A stretch of DNA of 64,000 bases from NCBI RefSeq assembly GCF_001636425.1, contig NZ_KV440953.1:4088001-4152000 (forward strand), written 5' to 3'. This document shows positions 45,961 to 53,826 of the stretch, piece after piece. The stretch comes from Heyndrickxia acidicola. GTDB taxonomy: Bacteria > Bacillota > Bacilli > Bacillales > Bacillaceae_C. The notes beneath the pieces were generated by a model, which was given only the letters and a program-made list of their open reading frames with translations, did no database searches and was not told where the DNA came from. The stretch's first letter is position 1; each line of letters opens with the position of its first letter. The position numbers were made by a program, and so were the translations under genes.

Positions 45961-46632
45961 ATGTGCGGCCGTTTTACATTGCATGCGAGCCCTGAAGAGC
46001 TGCTGGAATATTTTAATATCCTAAGCATGGACGACCTGGAGCTTTCATACCGGTATAATATTGCACCCGGCCAGGATATCCTTTCCATTGTACAAGGGAA
46101 GGAAGGGAACAGGGTGGGACTTTTAAAATGGGGACTGGTTCCTTCATGGGCTAAGGATTCGAAAATAGGCTATAACATGATAAATGCCAGAGCGGAAAGC
46201 ATACATGAGAAACCAAGCTTTAAACGCCTGATAAAAAGGCGCAGGTGCATCATTGCTGCAGATGGTTTTTATGAATGGAAAAAAGAAGGAAACCAAAAAC
46301 AGCCTTATTATATAAGAATGAAAAATCAGCGTCTATTTGGCTTCGCTGGTCTTTGGGATCGATGGGAGCATGAAGGCAAAGTCCTCACCACCTGTACGAT
46401 TATTACAACCACTCCCAATAAGCTTATGGAAAGCATTCATGATCGGATGCCGGTCATTCTGACAAAGGAAGCGCAGTCCATTTGGCTAAACCGTGCTGTC
46501 GAAGAAGAGGCAACTCTGCAGCCGCTGCTGACTCCCTATGACTCAGAAGAGATGGAGGCAGTTCCAGTCTCTACCCGCGTAAATTATGCAAAAATCGATT
46601 CAGCTGACCTTATTCAGCCTATTGCCCCATAA
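45961..46632 (+). CDS. SRAP-family abasic-site crosslinking protein (YedK/HMCES)
   Basis: Forms a covalent thiazolidine link to abasic sites in single-stranded DNA through its N-terminal Cys, shielding them during replication (known for YedK and HMCES). 223 residues. The protein starts MCGRFTLHA, so Cys2 becomes N-terminal after Met removal; other active-site residues are N75 (MINARAES), E105 (GFYEWKK) and H160 (SIHDRMPV). CGAGGTGAGGGAAAT precedes the ATG. No LexA box was recognised upstream. The VanZ-like gene begins 54 bases downstream, probably separately. Confidence 0.93.
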   Translation: MCGRFTLHASPEELLEYFNILSMDDLELSYRYNIAPGQDILSIVQGKEGNRVGLLKWGLVPSWAKDSKIGYNMINARAESIHEKPSFKRLIKRRRCIIAADGFYEWKKEGNQKQPYYIRMKNQRLFGFAGLWDRWEHEGKVLTTCTIITTTPNKLMESIHDRMPVILTKEAQSIWLNRAVEEEATLQPLLTPYDSEEMEAVPVSTRVNYAKIDSADLIQPIAP

Positions 46633-46686
46633 AAGAAACTGTTTCACGTGAAAAAAAGATAAAATAAAGTCAAAGAAGGTTACAAA

Positions 46687-47091
46687 ATGAAAAAATCACT
46701 TTTCTGGGGGAGTATGGCAGTCTTATTGTGCATCATCATTTTTCTGTTCACTGCATCTCCATCCTCTACGGGCACCCATACACAAAACGTGATCGAGAAA
46801 ATAACGGGTGTAAAGGCAGCAGAGGCACATACACTGAATTTCCTCATCCGAAAGCTGACCCACTTAAGTATTTTGGGATTACTAGCAGTATGTTTAACAC
46901 TGTCCTTTACCAAAAATCCCTATTATAATGCATGGATTTTAACAACCATCTATGCAGCAACCGATGAGTACCACCAATCCTTTATGCCGGGAAGAACTTC
47001 TTCCTATTATGATGTACTGCTGGATTCCTGCGGTGCCATTGTGGCCATTTTAATAGTCCGCCTGGTGAGAGCGAAAAGAAGGAAAAGATAA
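46687..47091 (+). CDS. VanZ-like membrane protein
   Basis: 134-residue integral membrane protein with about four hydrophobic segments (LFWGSMAVLLCIIIFLF, LTHLSILGLLAVCLTLSF, WILTTIYAATDEYHQSF, LDSCGAIVAILIVRLV). The VanZ signature ATDEYHQSFMPGRTSSYYDV is complete, with DSCGA in the last helix. VanZ gives low-level teicoplanin resistance in enterococci; most Bacillus homologues have no assigned function. AAGAAGGTT lies upstream of the ATG. The following 476 bases (47092-47567) contain only a short trace of family B at about 47150-47180. Confidence 0.85.
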   Translation: MKKSLFWGSMAVLLCIIIFLFTASPSSTGTHTQNVIEKITGVKAAEAHTLNFLIRKLTHLSILGLLAVCLTLSFTKNPYYNAWILTTIYAATDEYHQSFMPGRTSSYYDVLLDSCGAIVAILIVRLVRAKRRKR

Positions 47092-47567
47092 AACAGGAGA
47101 ACGGAAGTCGCTTTCTATTACAAAGAGGAATAACCATGGAGTCTCTCGCGTGTTGCAGAAATCAACAGGCAAGATGAATCTTAAAAATGAGCTCAGTTTA
47201 TACTGAACCTATAGCCTTAACGAATCCTGAAGTTCAACAATCCCCTAATTAGGAGACATCCAGAACTTTTCTTTTGTTTTACCATTCCTTTACTCATCCA
47301 AATGTTTAACTTATTGGTATAGTTTGTTATTTAGAAGGACTTTATTTTTTACATGAACTGCCCATAAGCAAGAAAAAGCTGCCGAAAACATCAGCCAGAC
47401 CTTGTTTTTCCTCCTTTACTTGAGAGTAATAATGCCTTCGGTAAATTCACTATGTTATTTATGAATTTATAGCCAATGAATGAAGCGGATGGTTAGCTGA
47501 ACATGATAAAATGAATGTGAAAGCCCTTTTTTAAATGAAGGGTTTGCCAATTTAAGGAGGGAATGGG

Positions 47568-48065
47568 ATGTTTGTATCAGTAAATGATTTCTTAAACGAA
47601 TGGAAACAAGAAGCAGATGCTACCCAAAAAGTGCTGGATGTGCTGACGGATGAGTCTTTGAATCAGGAGGTTTCTCCGGGATTATACAGCATTGGAAGTC
47701 TGGCATGGCACATTGCCGGGGCAGCTTATTACTTTCCTTCGCAGGTTGGAGTAACATTTGAAGTTCCCGATCTTCAAAAAGAGTCACCGAAATCAGCTGC
47801 TGAAATCAGCGAAACTTACAAAACAGTAAGTCAACGGCTAGCACAAGCATTTTCTGAACAGGTTTCAGATGAAAAAATGAACGAAATGGTGAATCTATTT
47901 GGAATGAATATGCCAGTTCAAGCTGTTTTCCGCCTGTTAATTCAACATCAGGCTCATCATCGCGGGCAATTGACTGTCCTTATGAGACAAGCTAACTTAA
48001 AAGTTCCTGGGATCTATGGACCCAGCAAAGAAGAAAGGGAAGCAATGAATGCTCAAAAGAGCTAA
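47568..48065 (+). CDS. DinB/YfiT-like four-helix protein
   Basis: 165-residue cytoplasmic protein of the DinB-like superfamily, a four-helix bundle with a metal site. Conserved histidines are visible in SLAWHIAGAAYYF and in the C-terminal HQAHHRGQLTVLMR motif, so the divalent-metal triad appears intact. Family members include thiol-dependent transferases such as BstA and many of unknown role. TTAAGGAGGGAATGG precedes the ATG. It is a single gene closed by a strong terminator. Confidence 0.88.
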   Translation: MFVSVNDFLNEWKQEADATQKVLDVLTDESLNQEVSPGLYSIGSLAWHIAGAAYYFPSQVGVTFEVPDLQKESPKSAAEISETYKTVSQRLAQAFSEQVSDEKMNEMVNLFGMNMPVQAVFRLLIQHQAHHRGQLTVLMRQANLKVPGIYGPSKEEREAMNAQKS

Positions 48066-48080
48066 TAACATGATGATACC

Positions 48081-48108
48081 AAAAAGCCGGCTCCTGCCGG
48101 TTTTTTTA
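48081..48108 (+). terminator. terminator after DinB-like gene
   Basis: AAAAAGCCGG and CCGGTTTTTTT around a short loop. The remaining 48109-48518 is AT-rich with no gene seen. Confidence 0.9.
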
Positions 48109-48518
48109 TCACCTCAATTTTTGTACGTTAATCTGCTGTAAGCTTTCTCTTTTCTGGAGAGATCGTGTTACAACGGATGCCTGCTGAAATCAGCAGCTCC
48201 TAAGGGAGGATGAGGGAGTCCACAATAAGGAAATCAACATTAAGTCTCATATTTATAGTCGTGAGCAGATGAAATTGGGACTTAAAAAATCTTGCTAATT
48301 AAACAATATTAAAATCTAACAATCCTCTATTAGACCAACGGCAAATGAGTTCAAATAGAGAGGGCTGTCTGAGCGTATTGTTATAAATTGATGGTGAAGT
48401 ATACATAAAAGGTAAAACGCCGAACTTGGAAAAAAAGAGAGAAATAGCTTAAAGTCATACATAGTTGTTATATGACTGAAAGGTGAAGAATTTTTTAAAG
48501 AAGAGGGGACATTTGAAA

Positions 48519-48812
48519 ATGACTAATTCCGAAAAAAATTTAAGGATTTGTAACAAAGGACACAAATATTATAAAAGTACGGATTGTCCAACCTGTCCAA
48601 TTTGTGAGCAAGAGCGTAAACCTGAACATGGATTTCTTTCACTACTCTCTGCACCTGCAAGACGGGCTTTAGAAAACAATGGAATAACTTCTTTACAAAA
48701 GCTATCAACATTTAGTGAAAAAGAGATTTTGCAATTTCATGGTATGGGACCCGCTTCTTTACCTAAGCTTAGGTCTGCTTTAAAGGAAATGGGATTAGCC
48801 TTCAGAAACTAA
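48519..48812 (+). CDS. zinc-ribbon / RNA polymerase alpha-CTD-like protein
   Basis: 97 residues from ATG 48519 (AGAGGGG ten bases upstream). The N-terminal part has a Cys/His cluster, CNKGHKYYKSTDCPTCPIC, that looks like a small zinc ribbon. The C-terminal part, SAPARRALENNGITSLQKLS followed by FHGMGPASLPKLRSAL, is the helix-hairpin-helix fold of the RNA polymerase alpha-subunit C-terminal domain. Similar small proteins are annotated as alpha-CTD-like and may bind DNA; their role is unknown. Monocistronic. Confidence 0.8.
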   Translation: MTNSEKNLRICNKGHKYYKSTDCPTCPICEQERKPEHGFLSLLSAPARRALENNGITSLQKLSTFSEKEILQFHGMGPASLPKLRSALKEMGLAFRN

Positions 48813-48961
48813 ATACAAGAAAAAGTACTATTGTCCTCCAGGAATATTTTTGACTACTGGAAAAATAGTGTATCTCACAGAATTAGAGCTATGTTTACTG
48901 GATAATGAGCTATTTTACAATTTTTATATAAGAAACTTCCCGGTTATTCATTTACTAATAG

Positions 48962-49174
48962 AACATTTCATTCTTAAGAAAAACACTGGAGCGGTTTTTT
49001 CTTCGTTATTTGATGTTCGTTTTGCTTACTTTTTCGAGTTTTGTCTATTCTACTAAACCAGCGTTAACAAACTTTTTTATTCTTACGGTTATAGGGTGTT
49101 TTGGTTTCAATATCATGCAGTATTTATTCTCTCCCATAGTAAAAATCTATCATCGCCTCGCCCATTTAAAATGA
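48962..49174 (+). pseudogene. C-terminal remnant of a membrane protein (tentative)
   Basis: The frame directly after a TAG at 48959 reads NISFLRKTLERFFLRYLMFV then LLTFSSFVYSTKPALTNF and FILTVIGCFGFNIMQYLFSP, ending HRLAHLK and TGA. Two plausible membrane helices with a basic end look like a real protein tail, but there is no ribosome site at the possible starts (TTG 49010, ATG 49013) and stops lie just upstream. A decayed gene is the simplest reading. Confidence 0.3.
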
Positions 49175-49281
49175 CAAGAAATGATATAATCCATGATCCA
49201 TTTAACCTTCGCTTCCCCGAATGTAACTGCCCTAATTGGGTAAACTAAATACGAATAATGTTTAATTCGGGAGGTAAGTTC

Positions 49282-50559
49282 ATGGAGCAAGATAAGCATG
49301 TTTGGAATGATGTCTTAAAAACGGTTAAAAAACTTGACCCCAAAGACCTGGAAGTGATTAAAGCGACTCTTCCAGTGGTACAGCAGCACGGTGAAGAAAT
49401 TACCAAACGTTTCTATCATCGTCTGTTCGAAACGCATCCCGAGCTAAAGAATATTTTTAATATGACACACCAAATTACGGGCCATCAGCCAAGAGCATTG
49501 GCAAACGCCATCTATGCTGCTGCTGCGAATATTGAAGACATGAGCGCGATTATGCCAGCCTTGGAACGGATCGGACAAAAACATAGAAGCCTCCAAATAC
49601 TTCCGGAACATTACCCGATTGTGGGTGAGAATTTACTAGCAGCTATTAAAGATATATTAGGAGACGCAGCTACGGATGAAATTCTTTCTGCATGGGCAAA
49701 TGCTTATGAAGTAATTTCCGATGTTTTTATTCGGATGGAAGACACTTTATATAAGACTGCTATTAATCAACCAGGCGGGTGGGCTGGCTTCAAAGACTTT
49801 ATTATTGATAAGAAAGTGAAAGAAAGCGATGTTATTACTTCGTTTTATCTTAAACCAAAGGATGGAAAAGAGCTTCCTTCTTTTTACCCTGGTCAATATT
49901 TAACGGTTAAAATTGATATTAAAGAGGAGCAGTATAATCATCTTCGCCAGTATAGTCTTTCTGACCGTCCACGAAAGAATTATTACAGGATTAGTGTTAA
50001 AAGGGAAGACTCTCCGACACCTGCGTTGCCAGCAGGGGTGGTATCAACAGATTTACATAAACTGTATAACGAAGGAGATACGCTACCTGTTTCCGTTCCA
50101 TCAGGCGATTTCTTTTTGGACCTGAAAAGCACTGCGCCTGTGGTTTTAATAAGTGGTGGAGTGGGTTTAACTCCTATGATGAGCATGTTAAATACTCTAA
50201 TTGATGAATATCCAGAACGAGAAGTAACGTTCATTCATGCTGCGAGAAATAGCAGTGTACAAGCATTTAGAGAATATATCAGAGATGCAGACAACAAGAA
50301 TGAAAATGTAAAGTCCTATTTCATCTATGAACAGCCTTCAGAAGAAGATAAAAATCAAAAGCTCTTTGATAAAGCAGGCTATATTGATAAGGAATGGTTA
50401 CAGCAGATCCTGCCTGCCACAGAAGCTCAATTTTATTTTTGCGGACCTACTACCTTTATGAAAGTAGTCAATAAAGCTTTAAAAGAATTAGGCATTTCGG
50501 AAGAAAGGATTCACTATGAGTTTTTTGGCTCCTTTGGAAATTTGGACGACGAGCTTTAA
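49282..50559 (+). CDS. hmp: flavohemoprotein (nitric oxide dioxygenase)
   Basis: Converts NO and O2 to nitrate using heme, FAD and NAD(P)H; cytoplasmic protection against nitrosative stress. 425 residues from ATG 49282 (GGGAGG seven bases upstream). The globin domain has proximal His H101 in IGQKHRSLQILPEHYPIVG; the FAD domain has HLRQYSLSDRPRKNYYRISV; the NAD domain has LISGGVGLTPMMSML and FYFCGPTTFM. It carries about 23 extra residues (MEQDKHVWNDVLKTVKKLDP) before the usual start of Hmp (DLEVIKATLPVVQQHGEEI), and a short insertion (SPTPALP) in the FAD domain. No NsrR or ResD site was identified with confidence. Confidence 0.94.
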   Translation: MEQDKHVWNDVLKTVKKLDPKDLEVIKATLPVVQQHGEEITKRFYHRLFETHPELKNIFNMTHQITGHQPRALANAIYAAAANIEDMSAIMPALERIGQKHRSLQILPEHYPIVGENLLAAIKDILGDAATDEILSAWANAYEVISDVFIRMEDTLYKTAINQPGGWAGFKDFIIDKKVKESDVITSFYLKPKDGKELPSFYPGQYLTVKIDIKEEQYNHLRQYSLSDRPRKNYYRISVKREDSPTPALPAGVVSTDLHKLYNEGDTLPVSVPSGDFFLDLKSTAPVVLISGGVGLTPMMSMLNTLIDEYPEREVTFIHAARNSSVQAFREYIRDADNKNENVKSYFIYEQPSEEDKNQKLFDKAGYIDKEWLQQILPATEAQFYFCGPTTFMKVVNKALKELGISEERIHYEFFGSFGNLDDEL

Positions 50560-50802
50560 TCATTGTTATGGTAAATAGTAGAGAGAGCCGAAAAGCGCAT
50601 CTCTCTTCCTTCATTCTCGAATAAAAAAATATAGCTCTTGTGCGTACCCATTAAGCGACAATTTTATCATCTTGAAAAAGCTTTATTTTAACATGGAAAT
50701 CTACTATACGATTTGTTTATCAAAATGTGAGGCAGAACAGCAGTGTCCCCTTAAAAATTGGTACACATTTTCTTATTTCCACAAAACCCTTTATACCAAT
50801 AA

Positions 50803-50846
50803 AAAAATGAGTGCCAAATTGTATATGAATTTGACACTCATTTTAA
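50803..50846 (-). terminator. terminator at end of DUF6230-DUF6114 operon (bidirectional)
   Basis: AAAATGAGTG(C)CAAATT and AATTTGACACTCATTTT form a long stem with T-rich sequence on both sides. Nothing else is seen in 50560-50894. Confidence 0.75.
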
Positions 50847-50894
50847 TTTTTAATGGGTTCGAAAAAATATGGATGACTCTTTGTCTTGGCTGTT

Positions 50895-52091
50895 CTAAGG
50901 AAGCAGGCTATTTAAAAATCCGAACAACCCTCCAGATGAACTCTGACTGGAGCTGGAAGATCCGCTTTGGTTCGAGGAAGAACCGCCTGCCGGATTAGAA
51001 GAGGAGGAACCGCTGCTTGCTCCTGCACTTGTTCCCGTGTCAGCTGTCCCTGGCGGATTTGCTTTGGCATTCGTTCCACTCGATGGAGAGGAGTCGGAGC
51101 CATTGGATGTTCCGCTGGAATTGACGTTCTTTTGGTTATCGCCTGGAGAATGGTCTTTATCCGTATTATTTTTTTGGCCTTGCTGGCAGGATTGACTGCT
51201 GGTTAAGACGTGATTGCTTTTACTGTCAGTTGAATTTTTGCCGTGCTGTTTTTTGGTCTTATCCTTTTCAGTTGGTTGGCTTGGTTGATTGGTTTTACAT
51301 TGCTGGTCTATTTGCTTGTTGTTGGATGAATCTTCTTGAGAATATTTAGTATTAGAATTTACCTTGGCAGTTTTTGACTTATTTTCATCAACAGAAGAGG
51401 CTGTTGCATTCGTATTGGCTTGAGGCTTTGGCTGCGTGCCGTTCGTATTTGTTTTACTGCCAGTTGAGGTATTCTTTTGCTGGACTGCCCCCTTTAAAAG
51501 CTTATCGATTAGCTGCTGGCTGTCAGCACCTGGCGTTAAGCCATTTCCCGACACGAGCTGTGTCAGTTTGTCTGCAAGAGATTTTAAAGCGTCATCACTG
51601 TCGGCTGTTGTATCTGCCGACGCATTGCTGACAAACGATACATTCAGACCATTAAGATCGGCTGTATCCGCCGTTTGTTTGTGGGCGACAAGCCGGACAT
51701 TTTTCATCCCAATTTCACCGACTTTAGGGACATAAATCCCCCCGAATTCCAGTTTCGTTGCATCGACGCTCATCTGATTAAGCTCTACTGGCTGACTCGC
51801 TTTCATTTGAATGGTTACAGGTCCGGAAGGGGTGTTTAAAACCTTTGTGAGCTTAAGGCCGATAATACGTGCGTGTGTATAATGTATGCGCAGCATCAGC
51901 TGGTTTGAGCTGGAAGAGGTTTCACCGCTAACCAGCTCAGGAATTCCCATAACGCCCTCTACTGCATCCGCCTCTATGATGAATCCGTCTGTTGATGCGG
52001 GGGCTGTATCCGCGGCGCTATATTTGGGGAAATAAGTAAAAGACAAAGCCAATACCAATAAAGTGGCTATTATAAAATGTTTTTTCAGCAT
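50895..52091 (-). CDS. secreted protein with Ser/Asn/Gly-rich low-complexity tail
   Basis: 398 residues. A signal peptide (MLKKHFIIATLLVLALSFTY, cleavage near YSAA) is followed by a ~150-residue beta-rich domain (GFIIEADAVEGVMGIPELVS, LMLRIHYTHARIIGLKLTKV, KLEFGGIYVPKVGEIGMKNV). From about 215 the sequence is repetitive and polar (Asn, Thr, Lys, Gln, then Ser/Gly), probably disordered and possibly wall-spanning; it ends with SSGGLFGFLNSLLP. No sortase signal. It is third in the operon after DUF6230 and DUF6114 genes; the N-terminal domain resembles the beta-type of the DUF6230 protein in style (ligand-like short motifs), but I cannot assign a family. Confidence 0.8.
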   Translation of the reverse strand: MLKKHFIIATLLVLALSFTYFPKYSAADTAPASTDGFIIEADAVEGVMGIPELVSGETSSSSNQLMLRIHYTHARIIGLKLTKVLNTPSGPVTIQMKASQPVELNQMSVDATKLEFGGIYVPKVGEIGMKNVRLVAHKQTADTADLNGLNVSFVSNASADTTADSDDALKSLADKLTQLVSGNGLTPGADSQQLIDKLLKGAVQQKNTSTGSKTNTNGTQPKPQANTNATASSVDENKSKTAKVNSNTKYSQEDSSNNKQIDQQCKTNQPSQPTEKDKTKKQHGKNSTDSKSNHVLTSSQSCQQGQKNNTDKDHSPGDNQKNVNSSGTSNGSDSSPSSGTNAKANPPGTADTGTSAGASSGSSSSNPAGGSSSNQSGSSSSSQSSSGGLFGFLNSLLP

Positions 52092-52112
52092 CCCATCACC
52101 GCTTCTTGTAAT

Positions 52113-52216
52113 AGATAGATTGTTGTTTTTCGCAAAAGTGTTGTCCTCGTGGCACTTTTCGTCTTACGTCATTTAGGCTGCATGCTTGAACCTTATGTAG
52201 TACGAAAAGAGCCTAT
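52113..52216. mobile_element. family C element, partial, between the last two operon genes
   Basis: AGATTGTTGTTTTTCGCAAAAGTGTTG, GTGGCACTTTTCGTC and a right end TACGAAAAGAGCCTAT. The outer left end is missing. It lies in the DUF6114 to secreted-protein spacer. Confidence 0.5.
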
Positions 52217-52252
52217 ATGAAAAAGGCGCTTTCCTTCATGAGGATGCGCGCA

Positions 52253-52711
52253 CTAGTGTTGACTTGCTTCGTCCAAAGCGACAGCTCCAGCTGCAACTTC
52301 TTTTAAAGAAGAGTCTGATCCGTCCGTCCCTGAATTGGATGCAGGAAGATAGATAATTTCCCTTTTCCATGCAATGGAAAGGGATCCTCCAATAATGCCT
52401 AAAAGGGTACCAATAAAAAAGCCGCCAAGTGCTCCCATAATGGAAAGGATAGAAAGAAAAATAGTGACGATCCCAAATACTATATGAAAATTTGGGAAAA
52501 TGAATCCTAATACGCCAATTAAAACAATGAGCCCGCCAAAGATAAGCCCGATAACAGCAAGGTTGCCAGGTGCAAAGGCGATTTGCAGAAGCTGCAAAGG
52601 AATATACAGAATGATCAGACCAGCAAGGAGCGACAAGGTCGCCCCCCAAAATGGCCGGCTCATTCTCCAATTCTTGAAACGTTGTCTAAATGTCCGATTA
52701 TGATCCATCAC
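52253..52711 (-). CDS. DUF6114 membrane protein
   Basis: 152 residues with about four membrane segments (FWGATLSLLAGLIILYIPLQ, NLAVIGLIFGGLIVLIGVLG, HIVFGIVTIFLSILSIMGAL, GFFIGTLLGIIGGSLSIAWK). The pattern RMSRPFWGATLSLLAG at the start and GGFFIGTLLGIIGGSLSIAW match DUF6114, a family best known from Streptomyces where it sits beside DUF6230. Function unknown. GGGAGTTGAGATGTG precedes the ATG. Middle gene of a minus-strand operon. Confidence 0.83.
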   Translation of the reverse strand: MMDHNRTFRQRFKNWRMSRPFWGATLSLLAGLIILYIPLQLLQIAFAPGNLAVIGLIFGGLIVLIGVLGFIFPNFHIVFGIVTIFLSILSIMGALGGFFIGTLLGIIGGSLSIAWKREIIYLPASNSGTDGSDSSLKEVAAGAVALDEASQH

Positions 52712-52832
52712 ATCTCAACTCCCAGAGAAAGGCCTTTGTAGTTTGTTTTTGGCTGTTTTTTTTCGAAAAGCTTTAAAGCCGTACAGGGAACATCTCAACT
52801 ATTTTCAAAAAGAACGGTTTACGAAGAGAGTC

Positions 52833-53423
52833 TTACCTTTTAACAAATTCCACCTTCATGCCAGGCAATGAAACAGCCTGCTGGAATAAGTAACTGGTAT
52901 CAAGGCTGCCGTTTTTGATGGTAATCGTGTCAGACCCTTGAGTAAATTCCTTGCTGGCATTAGCGGGATTACTTAAATCCACGTTGTGCTCACTGATGTC
53001 CATATTTGTAAACTGGGCATCCCCTTGAATCAGTGCGGCTTTTTGCGTCAAGCCTGTGATATGGACTGGAGTATTGCCGCTGCCTGCTGTAATTTTTACC
53101 GTATAATTCCCCAATGGGCCAAAGCTGACATCCTTTGAAATGACGAGACCTGAAATGGTCACATCATCAATCTGGTTGACGAAGACAGGCTTGGCTGCAT
53201 TATTATCGGAGTACAAGGAACCGTAAAGATGGAAGCCCTTACCGGTCATTTGATCAAAAGAAACGTTGAATTGGCCGATTCCGCTCATCGGTACATCCGC
53301 CATTACTCCATTTGCCCCAAAGCCTAATAATAGCCCTCCTAAAGCAAGCAAGCCGACAAGAAAAGAGATAAAAAAACTTTTTTTAGAGGTTTTCCCTCTG
53401 ACAACCGCAATCCCCTCGTTCAT
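52833..53423 (-). CDS. DUF6230 protein
   Basis: 196 residues. One N-terminal membrane segment (KKSFFISFLVGLLALGGLLL) with a signal/anchor character, then an external beta-rich domain: FNVSFDQMTGKGFHLYGSLY, VDDVTISGLVISKDV-like segments and VHITGLTQKAALIQGDAQFT. This fits DUF6230, annotated in actinobacteria next to DUF6114. GAGGGAGGAAAAAGG precedes the ATG. First gene of the operon; a CRE-like site (53496) lies upstream. The spacer to DUF6114 (52712-52832) contains what may be a badly decayed family C copy. Confidence 0.82.
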   Translation of the reverse strand: MNEGIAVVRGKTSKKSFFISFLVGLLALGGLLLGFGANGVMADVPMSGIGQFNVSFDQMTGKGFHLYGSLYSDNNAAKPVFVNQIDDVTISGLVISKDVSFGPLGNYTVKITAGSGNTPVHITGLTQKAALIQGDAQFTNMDISEHNVDLSNPANASKEFTQGSDTITIKNGSLDTSYLFQQAVSLPGMKVEFVKR

Positions 53424-53495
53424 CCTTTTTCCTCCCTCACCAGAAAAGAATTATGACCATAAAGCCTGTATCTTTTATTCTTCCCCCCCTTTACA

Positions 53496-53509
53496 GGTAA
53501 ACGCTTACA
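53496..53509 (-). promoter_or_regulatory. CRE-like operator upstream of DUF6230 operon
   Basis: On the minus strand TGTAAGCGTTTACC, matching TGWAANCGNTNWCA except the last base, about 75 bp before the start codon. CcpA control is likely. Confidence 0.65.
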
Positions 53510-53750
53510 AATTTATTTTATTCTCAACTATCAGAAAATTATAGTCCTGAAAATGTAGGATTTGTCCGGCAGTTACCCCCTATAAATGTCGTGTTTGTTT
53601 CGAAAGTATGGTAGGGAAGGTTAAAGGTTTTCATACATGAGTGCGTTTTGTCCCTTTTAGGGATTCACTTTTTAGAGAATAGAGAGCGGCCAATAAGACT
53701 CAGCATAGCCTTAAAAGGTGGGCTTATGGTACGATAGTAATGGTATCATC

Positions 53751-53764
53751 TGAAAGTGCTTACA
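53751..53764 (+). promoter_or_regulatory. CRE-like operator upstream of GAF/LuxR regulator
   Basis: TGAAAGTGCTTACA matches TGWAANCGNTNWCA at all but one position (C to T in the core), 63 bp before the ATG. The core mismatch lowers confidence. Confidence 0.4.
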
Positions 53765-53826
53765 GAATCGAACAACAATCATCCATTAGTTCGTTTATTT
53801 AAAATATATATAAATAAGGGGAGAGA

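Noticed and set aside
48850-49056. 68-codon frame beginning MTTGKIVYLTELELCLLDNE
   Set aside because: No ribosome site and AT-rich hydrophobic translation; the overlapping frame ending at 49174 looks more like a real protein remnant.
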